Source of the DNA: Artemisia argyi
Taxonomy: Eukaryota > Streptophyta > Magnoliopsida > Asterales > Asteraceae
Length of the DNA stretch: 64,000 nucleotides
Reading direction: 5' to 3'
Assembly (NCBI GenBank): GCA_030686995.1
Contig: CM060708.1
Location: 104,447,350-104,511,349, forward strand
Each line of letters begins with the position of its first letter. Position 1 is the first letter of the stretch. A program made the position numbers and the translations under genes. The notes beneath the pieces were generated by a model. That model worked only from the letters and a program-made list of their open reading frames with translations. It was not told the DNA's origin and did no database searches. This document shows, one piece after another, positions 35,758-46,160 of the stretch.

Positions 35758-35973
35758 ATGAATAAATGGAAAAGAGAAGGAGACAAGTGTAAATGGAGGT
35801 GGGACAAGCCACCTAAAGAAGGTGACGGATCATGGCATATGAAGATGACTTTGTATGATCCGGATGGAGAAAAGTTTGAAAGGTCATACCGTATTAAGAA
35901 AACCGATAGGAAGCTAAAACCTAAGTTTGATCCCAAGGATGTCCTCAATGAGGAACTCACCCGTATCACGTAG
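35758..35973 (+). CDS. small basic third ORF of the Athila-type element
   Basis: 71 codons starting with the ATG immediately after the protease TAG (TAGATG, 35755-35760), in the same frame. The product is Lys/Arg-rich with Trp (MNKWKREGDKCKWRWDKPP) and a beta-like segment (WHMKMTLYDPDGEKFERSY). I do not recognise a family. The tight stop-start junction suggests reinitiation or a former continuous polyprotein. Confidence 0.55.
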   Translation: MNKWKREGDKCKWRWDKPPKEGDGSWHMKMTLYDPDGEKFERSYRIKKTDRKLKPKFDPKDVLNEELTRIT

Positions 35974-36413
35974 TAACCCATGACCTTGAGTCTAGCTACA
36001 AGACTCGTAAATAAAGAAAAGCACTTCTTGGGAGGCAACCCACGATTTTGTGTGATTTTATTTTGTTTGTTTGTTATTTGCTTCCGTATGCATGTTTTAT
36101 TTTTATTGTTGGTAGATCATGCTTCTAAACTAAATAGTGGAAATACTTTACCTTGTTGTTTGGCCTAGTCTTAACTTCACCCAAAGGTATTTTTGCAAAA
36201 GATAAGTGTAAGGGGAAACCCCAAATATGTTTTTAAGAAACAAACCAATCATGATTCTCCACAATATTAAGTGAACATGGATATTCGTATTTGTTAGAGT
36301 CAAATGCTTGTATCGAGTCATAATGAAGTTTTGTAGGATTATCCAGGAAGTAGAACCAAGTTTTTCCAGAAATTTTCCGGAAACTTAACATAAGAATTTC
36401 TGCAGGTCACTTC

Positions 36414-36449
36414 TGACGGCGTCACGAGTTTACTCTTGACGGCGTCACG
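36414..36449 (+). promoter_or_regulatory. internal TGACGGCGTCA pair
   Basis: Two perfect copies of the LTR motif 23 bp apart, the second running into CACGTG, a G-box core. They lie downstream of the coding region, away from any recognised TATA box. Confidence 0.45.
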
Positions 36450-37825
36450 TGTAAAAATCTGGAAATTTTACCAGTTTTGTTTTTTCTAACGGAGTCTTAA
36501 AGTTTTTGTTGAATTATTAGTTTTATAATCTCCAGGAAATCTGCAAACATCATTCCACAAGCATTATATCTTATTTTGTTTTCTAGGATTTAGTAACATA
36601 TGTAGATTGCCGCCGATTTTATGCGAGGTTGCCTTGTCTGATTTTTCAGGATTTACAGGTTATGTATGACAAGAAGATGATTTATTATTCTGGAAGGGAA
36701 GCTTTGATTGTTCATTTTCTTGGAGGAAGATCTAACCTGGCCACCTTATTATCCATACCGAGCGAATCAGGGGAGTATTTGATTTCATTTGTTTTACTTA
36801 TTTCACTTTTACATTCTTTACTTGAACATTGGGGACAATGTTCATCTTAAGTGTAAGGGGAGGGTAAAATGATGATACCTTACAGATACACTTTCGCTTG
36901 AGTTTGTTTGTTTGATAGTAGATGTGTAATAAAACTATGAGAAATACTTGTTAGTGCAATTTTAGCGCCAAATTTAAATTTTTTTACAACATTTAGGAGT
37001 GAAACTTTAGCCATAGCAAGCGTCTCATGAATATGAGATTGTATGACTAGCACATAACCGTATCATTCAGAAAAATTTTCCACCCAAATACGTGAGGTTC
37101 GCCTTTAGATTTGATAGGAAAAGCATTTACTATTAGTGCTTATGAGTGTACCGATAGCATTTAGATTCTAGAACTTGCGTTAGTGTTGCATCCCGAGACC
37201 GCTAGTAAGACTACATTCGTGTAGTAGGATTTACTACATGATAAGAGGCATTAGGATCACCCTTGTGTTAAACCCGTATCATAATTACTTGACCATTTAA
37301 GTCATATTATTTGGCTAGTTAAGTCAACTAATTTTTCCCACACCTTAGCGTTGTACTCATTTTTAGTACACGAAACCCCTAGTACACCCCTCCGAGCCTA
37401 TCTTTTCGTTTCTAACTTTAAGCATCTTACTTAAAGGAAGAATTTGTTACACCCCACTTAAATGTACACCCAAATCGCCTTAGCCTTCCGTGTATGCGCT
37501 CATTTTTAGTGCATTGTTGTTATTTGTTAAACCCTAAGTTAATTATCTAATTGATTACATGGTTGCTAAGTCGAGTCATATCCTTGTACATATTGTTTTG
37601 GGACGATTGGGACTCATGGGTAAAGTACTTATTTTATGGAGTAATGGGGAAGAACATCATATATTACCCCCGTATGTGCGTAAATCTTAAAAGTACTCCA
37701 AGTGTTTTGATTTTCTTAATTCGAGTCATTAGATTAGTTTATTGTAAAGTATGTAAAAATTCAAGTGTAAGGGGAATGTTCATTCCCTATGATGTATTAT
37801 TTTGGATGGTAGGGTAAGACTGTAT

Positions 37826-37827
<2 letters not shown>

Positions 37828-37864
<37 letters not shown>

Positions 37865-37918
37865 GAAAAAATCAAGAAAAAGAAAGAAAAAAAATAGAAA
37901 AAGAAAAAGAGAAAAAAC
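37828..37918 (+). repeat. A-rich purine tract
   Basis: A35 followed by AAGAAAGAAAA-type purines with very few pyrimidines. Similar tracts occur in Athila 3' regions. Confidence 0.9.
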
Positions 37919-38468
37919 ATACGGACTACCATCCCTTTTCATTATATGTTCATTTTATGTTTTTGTTATTTTTCAATTATTAGCTTAAGTCGAGTCTAGT
38001 CTTGGCTTAGCAACGCCATATTGTACATGTAATTAACCAAGATTGTTAACTCGCCACCAGTAAAGACTACCTATATCCAATAAAACCGTGTATTTCATAT
38101 CCCTACACCTAACGTTACAACCTTTTAAAAGACCTCTTTGATAGTTTATCCTAGGTGCTTACGCCATGTGGTGGAGGTTTGATCCTTTCCCAAGCCTATG
38201 ATAATCTATTTTGCTATGACAGGTAGTGAGAGATATCTTCCGTTTTCATATTGTAATTTATACTTTATTACACCCGAGAGATGTGAGTATCTAAACACTA
38301 TTTGTGAGGTGCTAGTATATGACCTCCGTGTTTGTCTTTGGTCTTTAGTGGAACGATTATTTGTTGTAATTACTTTTATATTAGTGTTAAATGACCCCTA
38401 ACTTGTATTTTGATTAGAATAAAAGCGCATTTGCTTGAGGACAAGCAAATCTCAAGTGTAAGGGTATA

Positions 38469-39863
38469 TGATGAGGCGAAAAATGAACCACTTTTAGGGG
38501 GTCATTTAAGCCCGGAATTGAATTTATTTGATCAAATATTACCCTAAATCGTTCCTTTTGTGATTTTAGGTACTTTGGGAGTGAAATCTGGAAAAAGAAG
38601 CAATTCGGACGTTTTTGGAGCATAAAAGTGAAGAAAACGCCAAAGATTTAATTTTCCATGCTAGGAACAGTGTATGACGGCGTCAAGAGGAATTGCAGGA
38701 CGGCGTCAAGAGTTAATTTAGTGACGACCCAGTACAAACCTGACGGCGCCACAACAAGGGCGTCAAGAGTTAAAATCATGACGGCCTGCATAAGGTGTAC
38801 ACATGACGGCGTCAGACCCAGATCTAGGCAGTCCGAGGAATTATTTGGCGGCGATATGACGGCGTCAGACATTTGTTCTTGATGCCGTCACCTCCTAAAC
38901 TCTATATATAGTTTTCTATTTTTCATTCATTAGGGAGGAACTTGTGTGGAGAAACCCTAGGGCCGAACTTTGTGAACCCTAGCTCGTATTTTACAGTATA
39001 TTCAAGGGTTTTCACCCCTTGAATCCTTTCATGTGCTATTGAGATAAGTCTTCTCTTAATTCAATCAATATGTCTATGTGTTGGTTGTCTATATCTTGTG
39101 CTTGTCTTGATTTCAACATGCTAGGCTAGATTTATCTTGTGTTTGCTTAGATCTAATGAAACTTAGATGTTAATTATGTTTTGATTACTTGTTTATGGTT
39201 GTATTGGATGAATGATTTCAATGTTAGGCTTAAGAAAACTGGCAGATCTCCATTGTGTAACATGCTTGAACGTCTTAGGAAACATGAACCGATGTGTACT
39301 AGGTTTTATTGGTTGTATTTAATGCATGAGTAAATTCTAATGATCCCATGTTAGGAGCTTCTTATCCGGCTCGACATAGGAGTGAAGTAGGCACTCATAG
39401 GATTGGGGAAGTAAGTACGCCACCCCATGAATGGTATTAAGGAATACAATCCGTCATCCACGCAACTATAACAAGTATTTAACGTGTAAAAGATATCTAG
39501 GGAGTAGTGAAATCTAAGTAAACACATTTCTCCCATATATTGCTCACAACCTTAGTTTAATTTAGTTTATTTTCATTTCTAGTATGGGTTAGTTGACTAG
39601 CAACTAATTCCGCCCAAATCCTTCAAACCCGAGATTTTTACTTGCTTTCCTAAAAATATAAAAATACAAAAATAATCATCCCTCATCTCTAGACCTAGTC
39701 TTTAGGTTTTCTAATCCTAGCGACACTATTCCTAGCTGAACGATCAATTCCCCGGTACTTGTCATTATATTATACTACATCAATCAGGTACACTGCCTGG
39801 TGGGGGTTGTAAGCTTCTCGAGATCCCTCGAGAGGTAAAGCCTGGTGCAATCCCTACGCATCA
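38469..39863 (+). repeat. right LTR of the Athila-type element
   Basis: 1395 bp, colinear with the left LTR. It lacks 28 bp present at about 32966-32993 of the left copy. TGACG cluster at 38675-38890 and TATA box at about 38902. The target duplication TGCCA follows. Confidence 0.94.
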
Positions 39864-39889
39864 TGCCACATAAGCAGTGTTTTATAATT

Positions 39890-39995
39890 CATAAATTTCG
39901 AAATTTGTTTCCCAAAAAAATGTAGCTAGCAGGATTCGAACATGGGTTGTAAAACTGCCATACATCTTTACCACTGCACCAACACAATTTTTGGG
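39890..39995 (-). mobile_element. tRNA-derived SINE-like fragment
   Basis: On the minus strand GGTGCAGTGGTAAAG (39966-39980) matches an RNA polymerase III A box. GTTCGAATCC (39932-39941) matches a B box 24 bp further. A short T-run follows. The spacing is tRNA-like, but no cloverleaf with anticodon arm is evident, so a SINE head is likelier than a tRNA gene. Confidence 0.5.
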
Positions 39996-40724
39996 ATTTA
40001 TCTTGCAGCTTATTATTGATAAAGGCATGTAATTAAATAACCCCTACAATTTAGTTGGATAAGATTTAGTCGGCTTATTAGAAAAAACATACGGATATTT
40101 TTACACAAGAAAACCTAACCCTACTATCATTCTGTAACCTAAAAACATTCATTCCTCACTCTCATATGAAACAGTAGTCTCTTTCATCTCAAATCGAGGA
40201 TGTAAAAAAGTTATTGTTTCAGGAATTTTTTACCCTAATGATGAAACTATGTTATTGTGATGCATATGTTGGTTTCTTTGCAGCTGTTTGCAGGTTAGAC
40301 ATTTTCTTTAATGTGTTTTCTTTGCAGCCTTTTGCAGGTTAGACGTTTTCTTTAATGTGTTTTTGTGCAGGTTTTGATGTTCTTGGAGCTTTCATAACGT
40401 ATCAAAATTAGGGTTTTTGTTTTTCCAGAAGCTTTGTTATAAAATCACAATTTTAGGGTTTTAATGTATTTTCATCCAGTTTAATATGCAAACTGTGCTC
40501 ATATAAATAACCATCCGTGTTTGTGTTTTCATTTGTTTTGTAGGTTTACAGGTTTTATGAATACATTACGAGGAGAAACTCAAGATCAAACATCCCTTAA
40601 TAGCGACGTCTTCAATAATTTTTGATATCATAACGTTTCATGCCCCATCATATTTTTTATGTACCTAAATATGAATTTGTGTATCACGTTTATGGTTTTT
40701 TTATGAACAATGCTTATGTTGTAG
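39996..40724 (+). other. possible leader and introns of the gene-fragment block
   Basis: No ORF. Contains a 45-bp tandem duplication (about 40273-40362, CTTTGCAGCTGTTTGCAGGTT and near copy) with several TTTGCAG acceptor-like words, a CT-rich leader-like stretch (40140-40200) and a TGTAGGTTTACAGG acceptor region near 40545. Confidence 0.35.
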
Positions 40725-40806
40725 TTTTGCATTGCAAGTTGATCTTCAACGATCTGAGAATAAAGCTGCCCTATTAAGGGAGAAGTTGTCTATGGCGGTT
40801 AACCAG
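40725..40806 (+). pseudogene. exon fragment of a long coiled-coil protein
   Basis: Acceptor-like GTAG at 40721-40724, then text LQVDLQRSENKAALLREKL followed by SMAVNQ and a donor GTAACT. The LREKLSMAV word resembles the conserved coiled-coil segment of plant TNO1-like/golgin-like proteins, where the family usually continues with a Lys/Gly-rich run. Only one exon is visible. The identification rests on a short match. Confidence 0.4.
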
Positions 40807-41227
40807 GTAACTTTTGACCCATTTGCTTATGAATATGTAATATGGGATACGTTCTATTTTTGTCTGGTCAAACAGGTAAAACAAAAAAGGGTATCGGGTC
40901 GACTCAATCTCTGTTTTGACCCATATAATAGAAATTACCCATTTCTACCCATACATGGTGTCTTGGCTACTACTGACACAATATTTCATTATACAGTTTT
41001 TTCAAGTTTCCTTCAAAAGCCCATTGTTATCGTACAAAGATTGATGATACTGATTTGGGTCCAAAAGATTTGAGACAATCTAATCAATTGATGATACGCT
41101 TCTAAGCGAGCACTTTTATTTTTTTGGTGACTGATGCCTTTATCGTGTTTAGAACTTAATCCAGTAGATGTGGCAATGACAGGGATATGTCTTGAGAATT
41201 TATTTATGTTTCGCTATGCATGCATGA
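40807..41227 (+). other. intron-like spacer
   Basis: No coding feature supported. Contains an inverted GGTCAAA/TTTGACC pair (40807-40925) and AT-rich sequence. Confidence 0.4.
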
Positions 41228-41296
41228 TTTAACGTTGAGACTAACAAGTACAAGAACATCAGATTCACTATTTGGGATGTCGGGGTCCAAGACAAT
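41228..41296 (+). pseudogene. ARF-type small GTPase exon fragment
   Basis: Text FNVETNKYKNIRFTIWDVG then VQDN and a donor-like GTAAAAATG. This is the interswitch and switch II segment of ADP-ribosylation factors, where the family has FNVET, NI and WDVGGQD. The second Gly of the invariant DVGGQ is Val here, which would abolish GTP-dependent switching. A vesicle-traffic GTPase normally has about 181 residues; only 23 are present. Confidence 0.7.
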
Positions 41297-41739
41297 GTAA
41301 AAATGTTTCTTTGTTTTTTATACTCTAAAGATACACATATTTGGTTTTTATAATTTACTACAGAGATACACATATTGGTGTTGACAATTTAACCAATATC
41401 TTAACATTTGTACTTAATGAAATGTATATGCGAAGATCCGTCCACTATGGAGGTAATATTTTCAGAACACATAGGGTCTGATCTTTGTGGTTGATAAAAA
41501 CGATATGGATAGAGTTTTTGAGACAAGAGATGAGTTGCATGTACATACTGTTGAATGAGGTAATTTTCTGAACACGTAAGAATGACCATTTTCTCAATTT
41601 TCTTACACTCATTGACTAGCCAAACATTTGGAGATGAAAAAGCATCCTCAAGAGACTGCTTCAAAATGTTCAACTCTGTGGATCATCCCATCTTCAATTT
41701 ACGTGATACATAACACTATTATTTTTGCCACGTCATCTC
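41297..41739. other. spacer with an unassigned minus-strand ORF
   Basis: A 90-codon minus-strand ORF (41401-41673) is rich in Ser/Tyr/His with no motif I recognise. It may be chance or another captured piece. Nothing else supported. Confidence 0.35.
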
Positions 41740-41816
41740 TACATTTCTATGGTTCAAAGTCTGTCAAAAGGGTTAACATTGTGATCTCAGATGTTGATGG
41801 AACCATTACCAAGTGA
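41740..41816 (+). pseudogene. lipin-type phosphatidate phosphatase exon fragment
   Basis: Text KRVNIVISDVDGTITK contains the HAD-phosphatase catalytic motif DVDGT in the context typical of plant PAH1/PAH2 (IVISDVDGTITK). The frame stops at TGA immediately after Lys, where the family continues with Ser-Asp-Val. Only about 20 codons are present, so it is inactive. Confidence 0.7.
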
Positions 41817-42811
41817 GATTTGTTCGTCACTTAAACATGATGTATGTAGCTTATTTAGTTTATATTTAGCCAATGATTAAGCCTTTTTCACTTGCGTGTT
41901 ATTCAATTGAGCATAAAAGGATTAAGACCTTAGTGAAGCAAAGTTTAGGACTTTAGATTTGTCCTTTAGGATGATTAACATGTAGCATAAATGGCAACAC
42001 TCTAATGAAGGAGCTTATGATGGCCACCTATGCACTCAGAGACAAGGATTGACATTGTAAGTGAACGGCTGGGCTGTGGTTATGGACCTTTTCACAAATG
42101 TTTCTGAACATTGGGGGTAATTCTACAATGAATTTGAGTAATTCTAGGGGAGTCCCAAGTTTATTATGTCTTTTTTCACTATATATGGTGTTCACCACAA
42201 GCTTATTTTGTTACCTCTTTTACCATCTATAAGGGTGACGGTCACCACTCGTGCTCCTCCCTCTTGGTGCTTTAAGACCATTATGGCCACCCGGAACCAC
42301 GCGTTATAGGACCACTCCAAACCTTCCGAGCTTGAATCAAGGTCAGTATCTACTTTTCTTTTGATCATTCTTCAACTCTACTAGAACCATCATTCATTCT
42401 TCTTATGATCTCGATAACATCATATGATTTGATTATTATATGCATACCATATAATGCTAATTTTATACAGAATATATACCCGATGGAGGGCATTACATTA
42501 TAATATAATGATAATGTGATGACATGGAGAAACCAACTGAAGACTGTGTTCCGTGCATGCCATATGCGGTCGTCATGCTTGCATCTGTTACAGGTATCAA
42601 TAAAAAAAAATTTGGTAGTAAAAAGGTCATTCTTGTCTATAACTTGGGAGGAAAGATTATGAATGCTGAACGAACCAATAATTGCAGGTAGTAATAATTT
42701 ATTAGGAGGAAAGGATAGTTAACAAGATTTTATATTTGTTTACTTGACTTTAAATTGACTTTCTGTTTTACACATGGCATACAATTTCAGGAACTTTATT
42801 AGTTTCAAATA
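41817..42811 (+). other. spacer with unassigned exon-like pieces
   Basis: Short open pieces with splice-like borders at 42535-42590 (MPYAVVMLASVTG) and 42615-42688 may be further captured exons, but I cannot assign them. No other feature. Confidence 0.3.
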
Positions 42812-42988
42812 TTGGACAACGACATGAACTCAATGGAAACAAGTGTGGGTCTATTGACATCAGAGCCCGAGTCTGAATTTGTTCAGCACATAGCCTTATT
42901 TGCAGCACTTCTTTGTGCTTGCATTGTAATTGGTCATCTCCTTGAGGAAAGTCGATGGATGAATGAATCCATCACTGCTCTTGCGATT
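42812..42988 (+). pseudogene. first exon of a vacuolar NHX-type Na+/H+ antiporter, fragment
   Basis: Starts MDNDMNSMETS and contains FAALLCACIVIGHLLEESRW then MNESITAL. This is the first membrane helix and following loop of plant NHX1/NHX2 tonoplast antiporters. It ends at a perfect donor GTGAGT (42989). NHX proteins have about 540 residues; only the first 59 codons remain and no later exon is found nearby. The exon itself has no stop. Confidence 0.75.
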
Positions 42989-43060
42989 GTGAGTTGCAGG
43001 CTTTATGTCAGATTTATTGCTTTGATCCAAGTACAATTAATTGTTCTTTCAAGATGGTGA

Positions 43061-43851
43061 AGGGTTGAAACATGAATGATTTCAAGTTTTTGTCAATCTG
43101 AGGTATGGGCGTCAAGGTAGTGTTTTTTTCTAACAAAATCTTGTAACGATGGGTAAATAAAGGGTATTTTCCTCCATTACCAATCACAGAAAAATTGCTA
43201 ACAAAATAGCACATGTCCTCCTTTAGTAGTTCTTCGTATTTTTGAATGTTATGCTTCCTAGTGGTGCATTGTATGCGGTTTCCCTGATGTAGAAAATTTC
43301 TTTAGTAATTGATGGGAAAAATGACTCTATAAGATTTTTACATATAATATTTCATATTTTAAGTAGTATACATTGTTTTAATATACATTATTCAGTATTA
43401 TTTTTATGTATTTATGACTTCGACAACAGGAATATATATTCTGAGAAAATATTTAAAATTCCCATATAATGATTAAGTTAGTTGAAAATTTCCTTCATTT
43501 GACAGAAAGATAAAAATTATAATCAAATTTGAACTTGTTAAAAGGCGTAAAATTATATAATTTTATAAAATTTTACAAATTTATTTAAATATGGCGTGAA
43601 TAATTATCTAATGTTACATTATATATGTTAATAAATGGCTTAGATTGACGATGAAAAAAACACTATTGGTGTTTTTATTTTGTTTTTTTTTTTTTAATCT
43701 TTGGACATGTATAATAGGAAAAATAACACTGCAATATAAGAATTAAAGTATTATGATGAAATAAAAAGATTCAGTTCATTAAAAGCATAACACATTGAAA
43801 TTAAAAAAAATATATATATATTAAACATAATAAGAGAAAACACATATTAAT
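43061..43851. other. AT-rich spacer
   Basis: I see no gene or element here. CCTAGT at 43258-43263 could be a Helitron CTAG end but has no convincing hairpin. Confidence 0.45.
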
Positions 43852-44148
43852 CTAACAATTAAACTTATGTGTTTTCTCTTGATCATATGCCAAATGCATA
43901 TTGTCATAGTCAAGTGTGTCCACTTGCTCTTGGTCGGAAACATCTTCTGCTTCCTCAAGCTCCATCTTTCTTTTGCACCTGTTTTGGGCTGCTTAAAGCG
44001 CGTTTGGTTTAGTTTTCTTTTTTTGTATCTTATTTCGCTTAACAAAATCGTTCCATTTCTTCTTCCTTATCTGATCAAGCTTTTTGAAATACCACACGGC
44101 AGGATGTTCTTGTGAGCTGCTTGCACCATCTTGTCCAGTTCTCTCCAT
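43852..44148 (-). pseudogene. small unrecognised Lys-rich ORF with one stop
   Basis: A 99-codon minus-strand frame starting MERTGQDGASSSQEHPAVWY is interrupted by a single TAA (43993-43995). The first part is strongly basic (KLDQIRKKKWNDFVKRNK), the second acidic (MELEEAEDVSDQEQVDTLDY). No known domain recognised; the basic part might bind nucleic acid. Could be a captured exon of a transposase or host gene. Confidence 0.4.
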
Positions 44149-44549
44149 TATCGGTTGATGATGACTTTAAAATTAGAGTATAAGATTTGTATGTGATTTG
44201 TGGAATGGTGTAAAACCCTAACAGATTTATAAGCAAAAAATATGGTTAGTAGACTTGAAAATTAATTATGGAATTTGTAAGGTTAAAGTTTAAATGCCAA
44301 AAATTAAAGATGTACACATTTTAATTAATGTGTGTTAATCATTTCAACGGATTAGTTAAAGATTGTTGCTTAATAGATTTATAATTGTTATGGAAGTGAG
44401 GCCGCTGGTGTTAAGCTAAAGAGAGATGGCCCAGAAGGATTACAAAAGGACAGCGTCAGAAGTGTTTGAAGGCGATTCGAAACCCTAAACATGGCGACTT
44501 GTGGTTAACTATAGGTCTAAAATTAATTCGAATTTTAATTTCGGATACA

Positions 44550-44638
<89 letters not shown>

Positions 44639-44819
44639 CTTATTAAAATTTAGAAACCTATCTGTCTTTGAACTACTTTGTTTGTAATTTATAAGTTCTT
44701 ATTTTATTTAAATTTACAATATAAATAATTTAGATTATAGAATTTTTAACTATTTTTAAATACTGATTCAATCTCAAAAGTGATTAAAACCCTATCACAC
44801 TTTTGCACGAATGGTTATC
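44149..44819. other. AT-rich spacer with TA microsatellite
   Basis: Contains the (TA)n tract at 44553-44631 and otherwise no feature. Confidence 0.6.
44553..44631. repeat. (TA)n microsatellite
   Basis: About 39 TA units. Confidence 0.98.
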
Positions 44820-44829
44820 TGGATCCTTC

Positions 44830-45028
44830 GCATAACGATTGGGCCACAACAACATTTGAGCCCAAGGAAGCCCAAGACTACCTTCTAGAAGATGAGGATG
44901 ACGAATGCAGTGACGATTCAATTTTCATTGTGGACCCCGGGTGGGATGATTATTGTCTGAACATGTTAAAATTGAATCGTCCCATGAATAAGAACCTCTA
45001 TCCTAAAGCTCGAAGGTCCCGCATGTGA
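44830..45028 (+). pseudogene. viral ORF3 acidic tail, second copy
   Basis: Encodes the same acidic peptide as 14726-14930 (minus) with few differences, including LLEDEDDECSDDS and DPGWDDYCLN. It diverges after LYPKA, where this copy stops at 45028. Begins abruptly at about 44824, the integration border. Confidence 0.65.
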
Positions 45029-45650
45029 AATTATTTTCACATGCCTATTGTATAATTATTAAAGTAAGGGTCAATATTGTCGCATAATAAAAGTTTGTCT
45101 GCCAAATGTGATAAAATTTAAATAATGGCCCCTATCTATCGTCATTGCTTACGTTTTTATTTTTGTTTGATAGCTTGTGAGCCCAAAGGGCATAAATTTC
45201 TAAGTTGGAGATCATCCATTCACCAACAATCACCACCACAACCATTGTAAAATATTCAAGCTTCCGCAATATTTTTAATAAAAAGGTGTGTTTAAGTAAC
45301 TTGTACTTAAAGTTTTAGTTTTTGAGCTTTAGTACAAGATAAAAATTCCTGGCAATGATATTTTTATCTTGGTATCATAGCTTTGAATCAAAAGATTCTT
45401 AGCTCTATGAAAGGATAAACTACTAAGATATATTCAGGAAAAGCAGTAAAGGTATTATTTAATCAATTACTTATATTTCTACGATAATGTTTCTATTAAA
45501 AACTTCATAAAAACCACTTGTTTTTAGATAAAAGACAGCACAATTGCTTCTTTATAAAAAGTACCGAAAGATTCGGGAAGAGTTTGAAGTTAACCGTTTG
45601 GTGAATCTTTAAACAAGTTTGTAAATATAACTCTTGAAGTTTTTAATGTT
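45029..45650 (+). promoter_or_regulatory. viral intergenic region with degraded TATA and primer site
   Basis: Aligned to the left copy, the TATA position reads GCATAAATTT (45190-45199) instead of CTATATAAGG, so the pregenomic promoter looks damaged. AATAAA is at 45277-45282. A tRNA-Met-type primer site TGGTATCATAGC is at 45370-45381, with one mismatch to the usual TGGTATCAGAGC. A leader without ORFs follows to 45650. Confidence 0.65.
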
Positions 45651-46160
45651 ATGTCCGATCGCTTTGAGCAAGAAATACATTATTGGTACGATAATTCACA
45701 AACTGTAGATCCTGAATATATCGTCTTTAACGAAAATAGTCCTAAACCTAAAACCAACGATTTAGTTAATAATTTAGCATGTATTTATAATCGTTTAAAT
45801 CTTTTTTCCAAAGTAGCACTTAAAAATTTCAAAAATATTTCTGAAAAACTAAAGGATCTCGAAATTAAAATTCAAAATTGTCAAGAAAAGCATGAATCTT
45901 GTGAGGAACTATTAAGAAAAATCCAAAGTGAAACCAGAAAAAGCTTCCAACAAATCTCAATTGAGATCCATCAATCCAAGCCACTCACAAAAAGAGAAGT
46001 CTTGAAACTTGTCCAAGAAATAGCTGAGCAACCAAAGCTAGTCGAAAAGGAGGCCCTTCGGCTAACAGAAGATCTCAATCACAAGACCCAAGAAGTTGAG
46101 AACCTTCTTCAAGAAGCTCATCACCGGATGAGTCTTGCCAATCAAAAAGGCAAGTACTGA
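45651..46160 (+). CDS. viral ORF1 (badnavirus ORF1-like)
   Basis: 169 open codons starting MSDRFEQEIHYWYDNS. The N-terminus with YWYDNSQTVDPEYI-like text and a long helical, Gln/Glu/Lys-rich C-terminal half is the layout of badnavirus ORF1 proteins, which are virion-associated and about this length. It ends at a TGA overlapping the expected start of ORF2. It is the only intact frame of this viral copy, but lacks a convincing promoter here. Confidence 0.7.
   Translation: MSDRFEQEIHYWYDNSQTVDPEYIVFNENSPKPKTNDLVNNLACIYNRLNLFSKVALKNFKNISEKLKDLEIKIQNCQEKHESCEELLRKIQSETRKSFQQISIEIHQSKPLTKREVLKLVQEIAEQPKLVEKEALRLTEDLNHKTQEVENLLQEAHHRMSLANQKGKY

Larger units (their letters stand above)
35974..38468 (+). 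other. long non-coding 3' region of the Athila-type element
   Basis: No pol remnants found. Holds two TGACGGCGTCA copies (36414, 36437), the Athila-like word ATTGGGGACAATGTTC (36828-36843), four copies of AAGTGTAAGGGG (36204, 36849, 37763, and a variant at 38454), and a purine tract starting with A35 (37828-37918). The last AAGTGTAAGGGT abuts the right LTR and is the likely polypurine primer. Confidence 0.65.
31850..39863 (+). mobile_element. complete Athila-type LTR element encoding gag-protease only
   Basis: LTRs 31850-33271 and 38469-39863 start TGATGAGGCG and end in ACCA or ATCA. The 5-bp duplication TGCCA flanks the element (31845-31849, 39864-39868). The primer site matches tRNA-Asp type, as in Athila/Tat elements. 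The 5.2-kb interior encodes gag, aspartic protease and a small third ORF in one frame. It then has 2.5 kb of non-coding DNA with no RT, RNase H or integrase. LTRs look about 98 percent identical except for a 28-bp deletion, so insertion was recent. Its polymerase must have come from another element. Confidence 0.92.

Noticed and set aside
39932..39980. tRNA gene on the minus strand
   Set aside because: A and B boxes are present but no complete cloverleaf, anticodon arm or acceptor stem could be seen. A SINE head fits better.
41401..41673. 90-codon minus-strand ORF as a gene
   Set aside because: No recognisable domain, no promoter, and it lies between captured exons on the other strand. It is left unassigned in the spacer entry.
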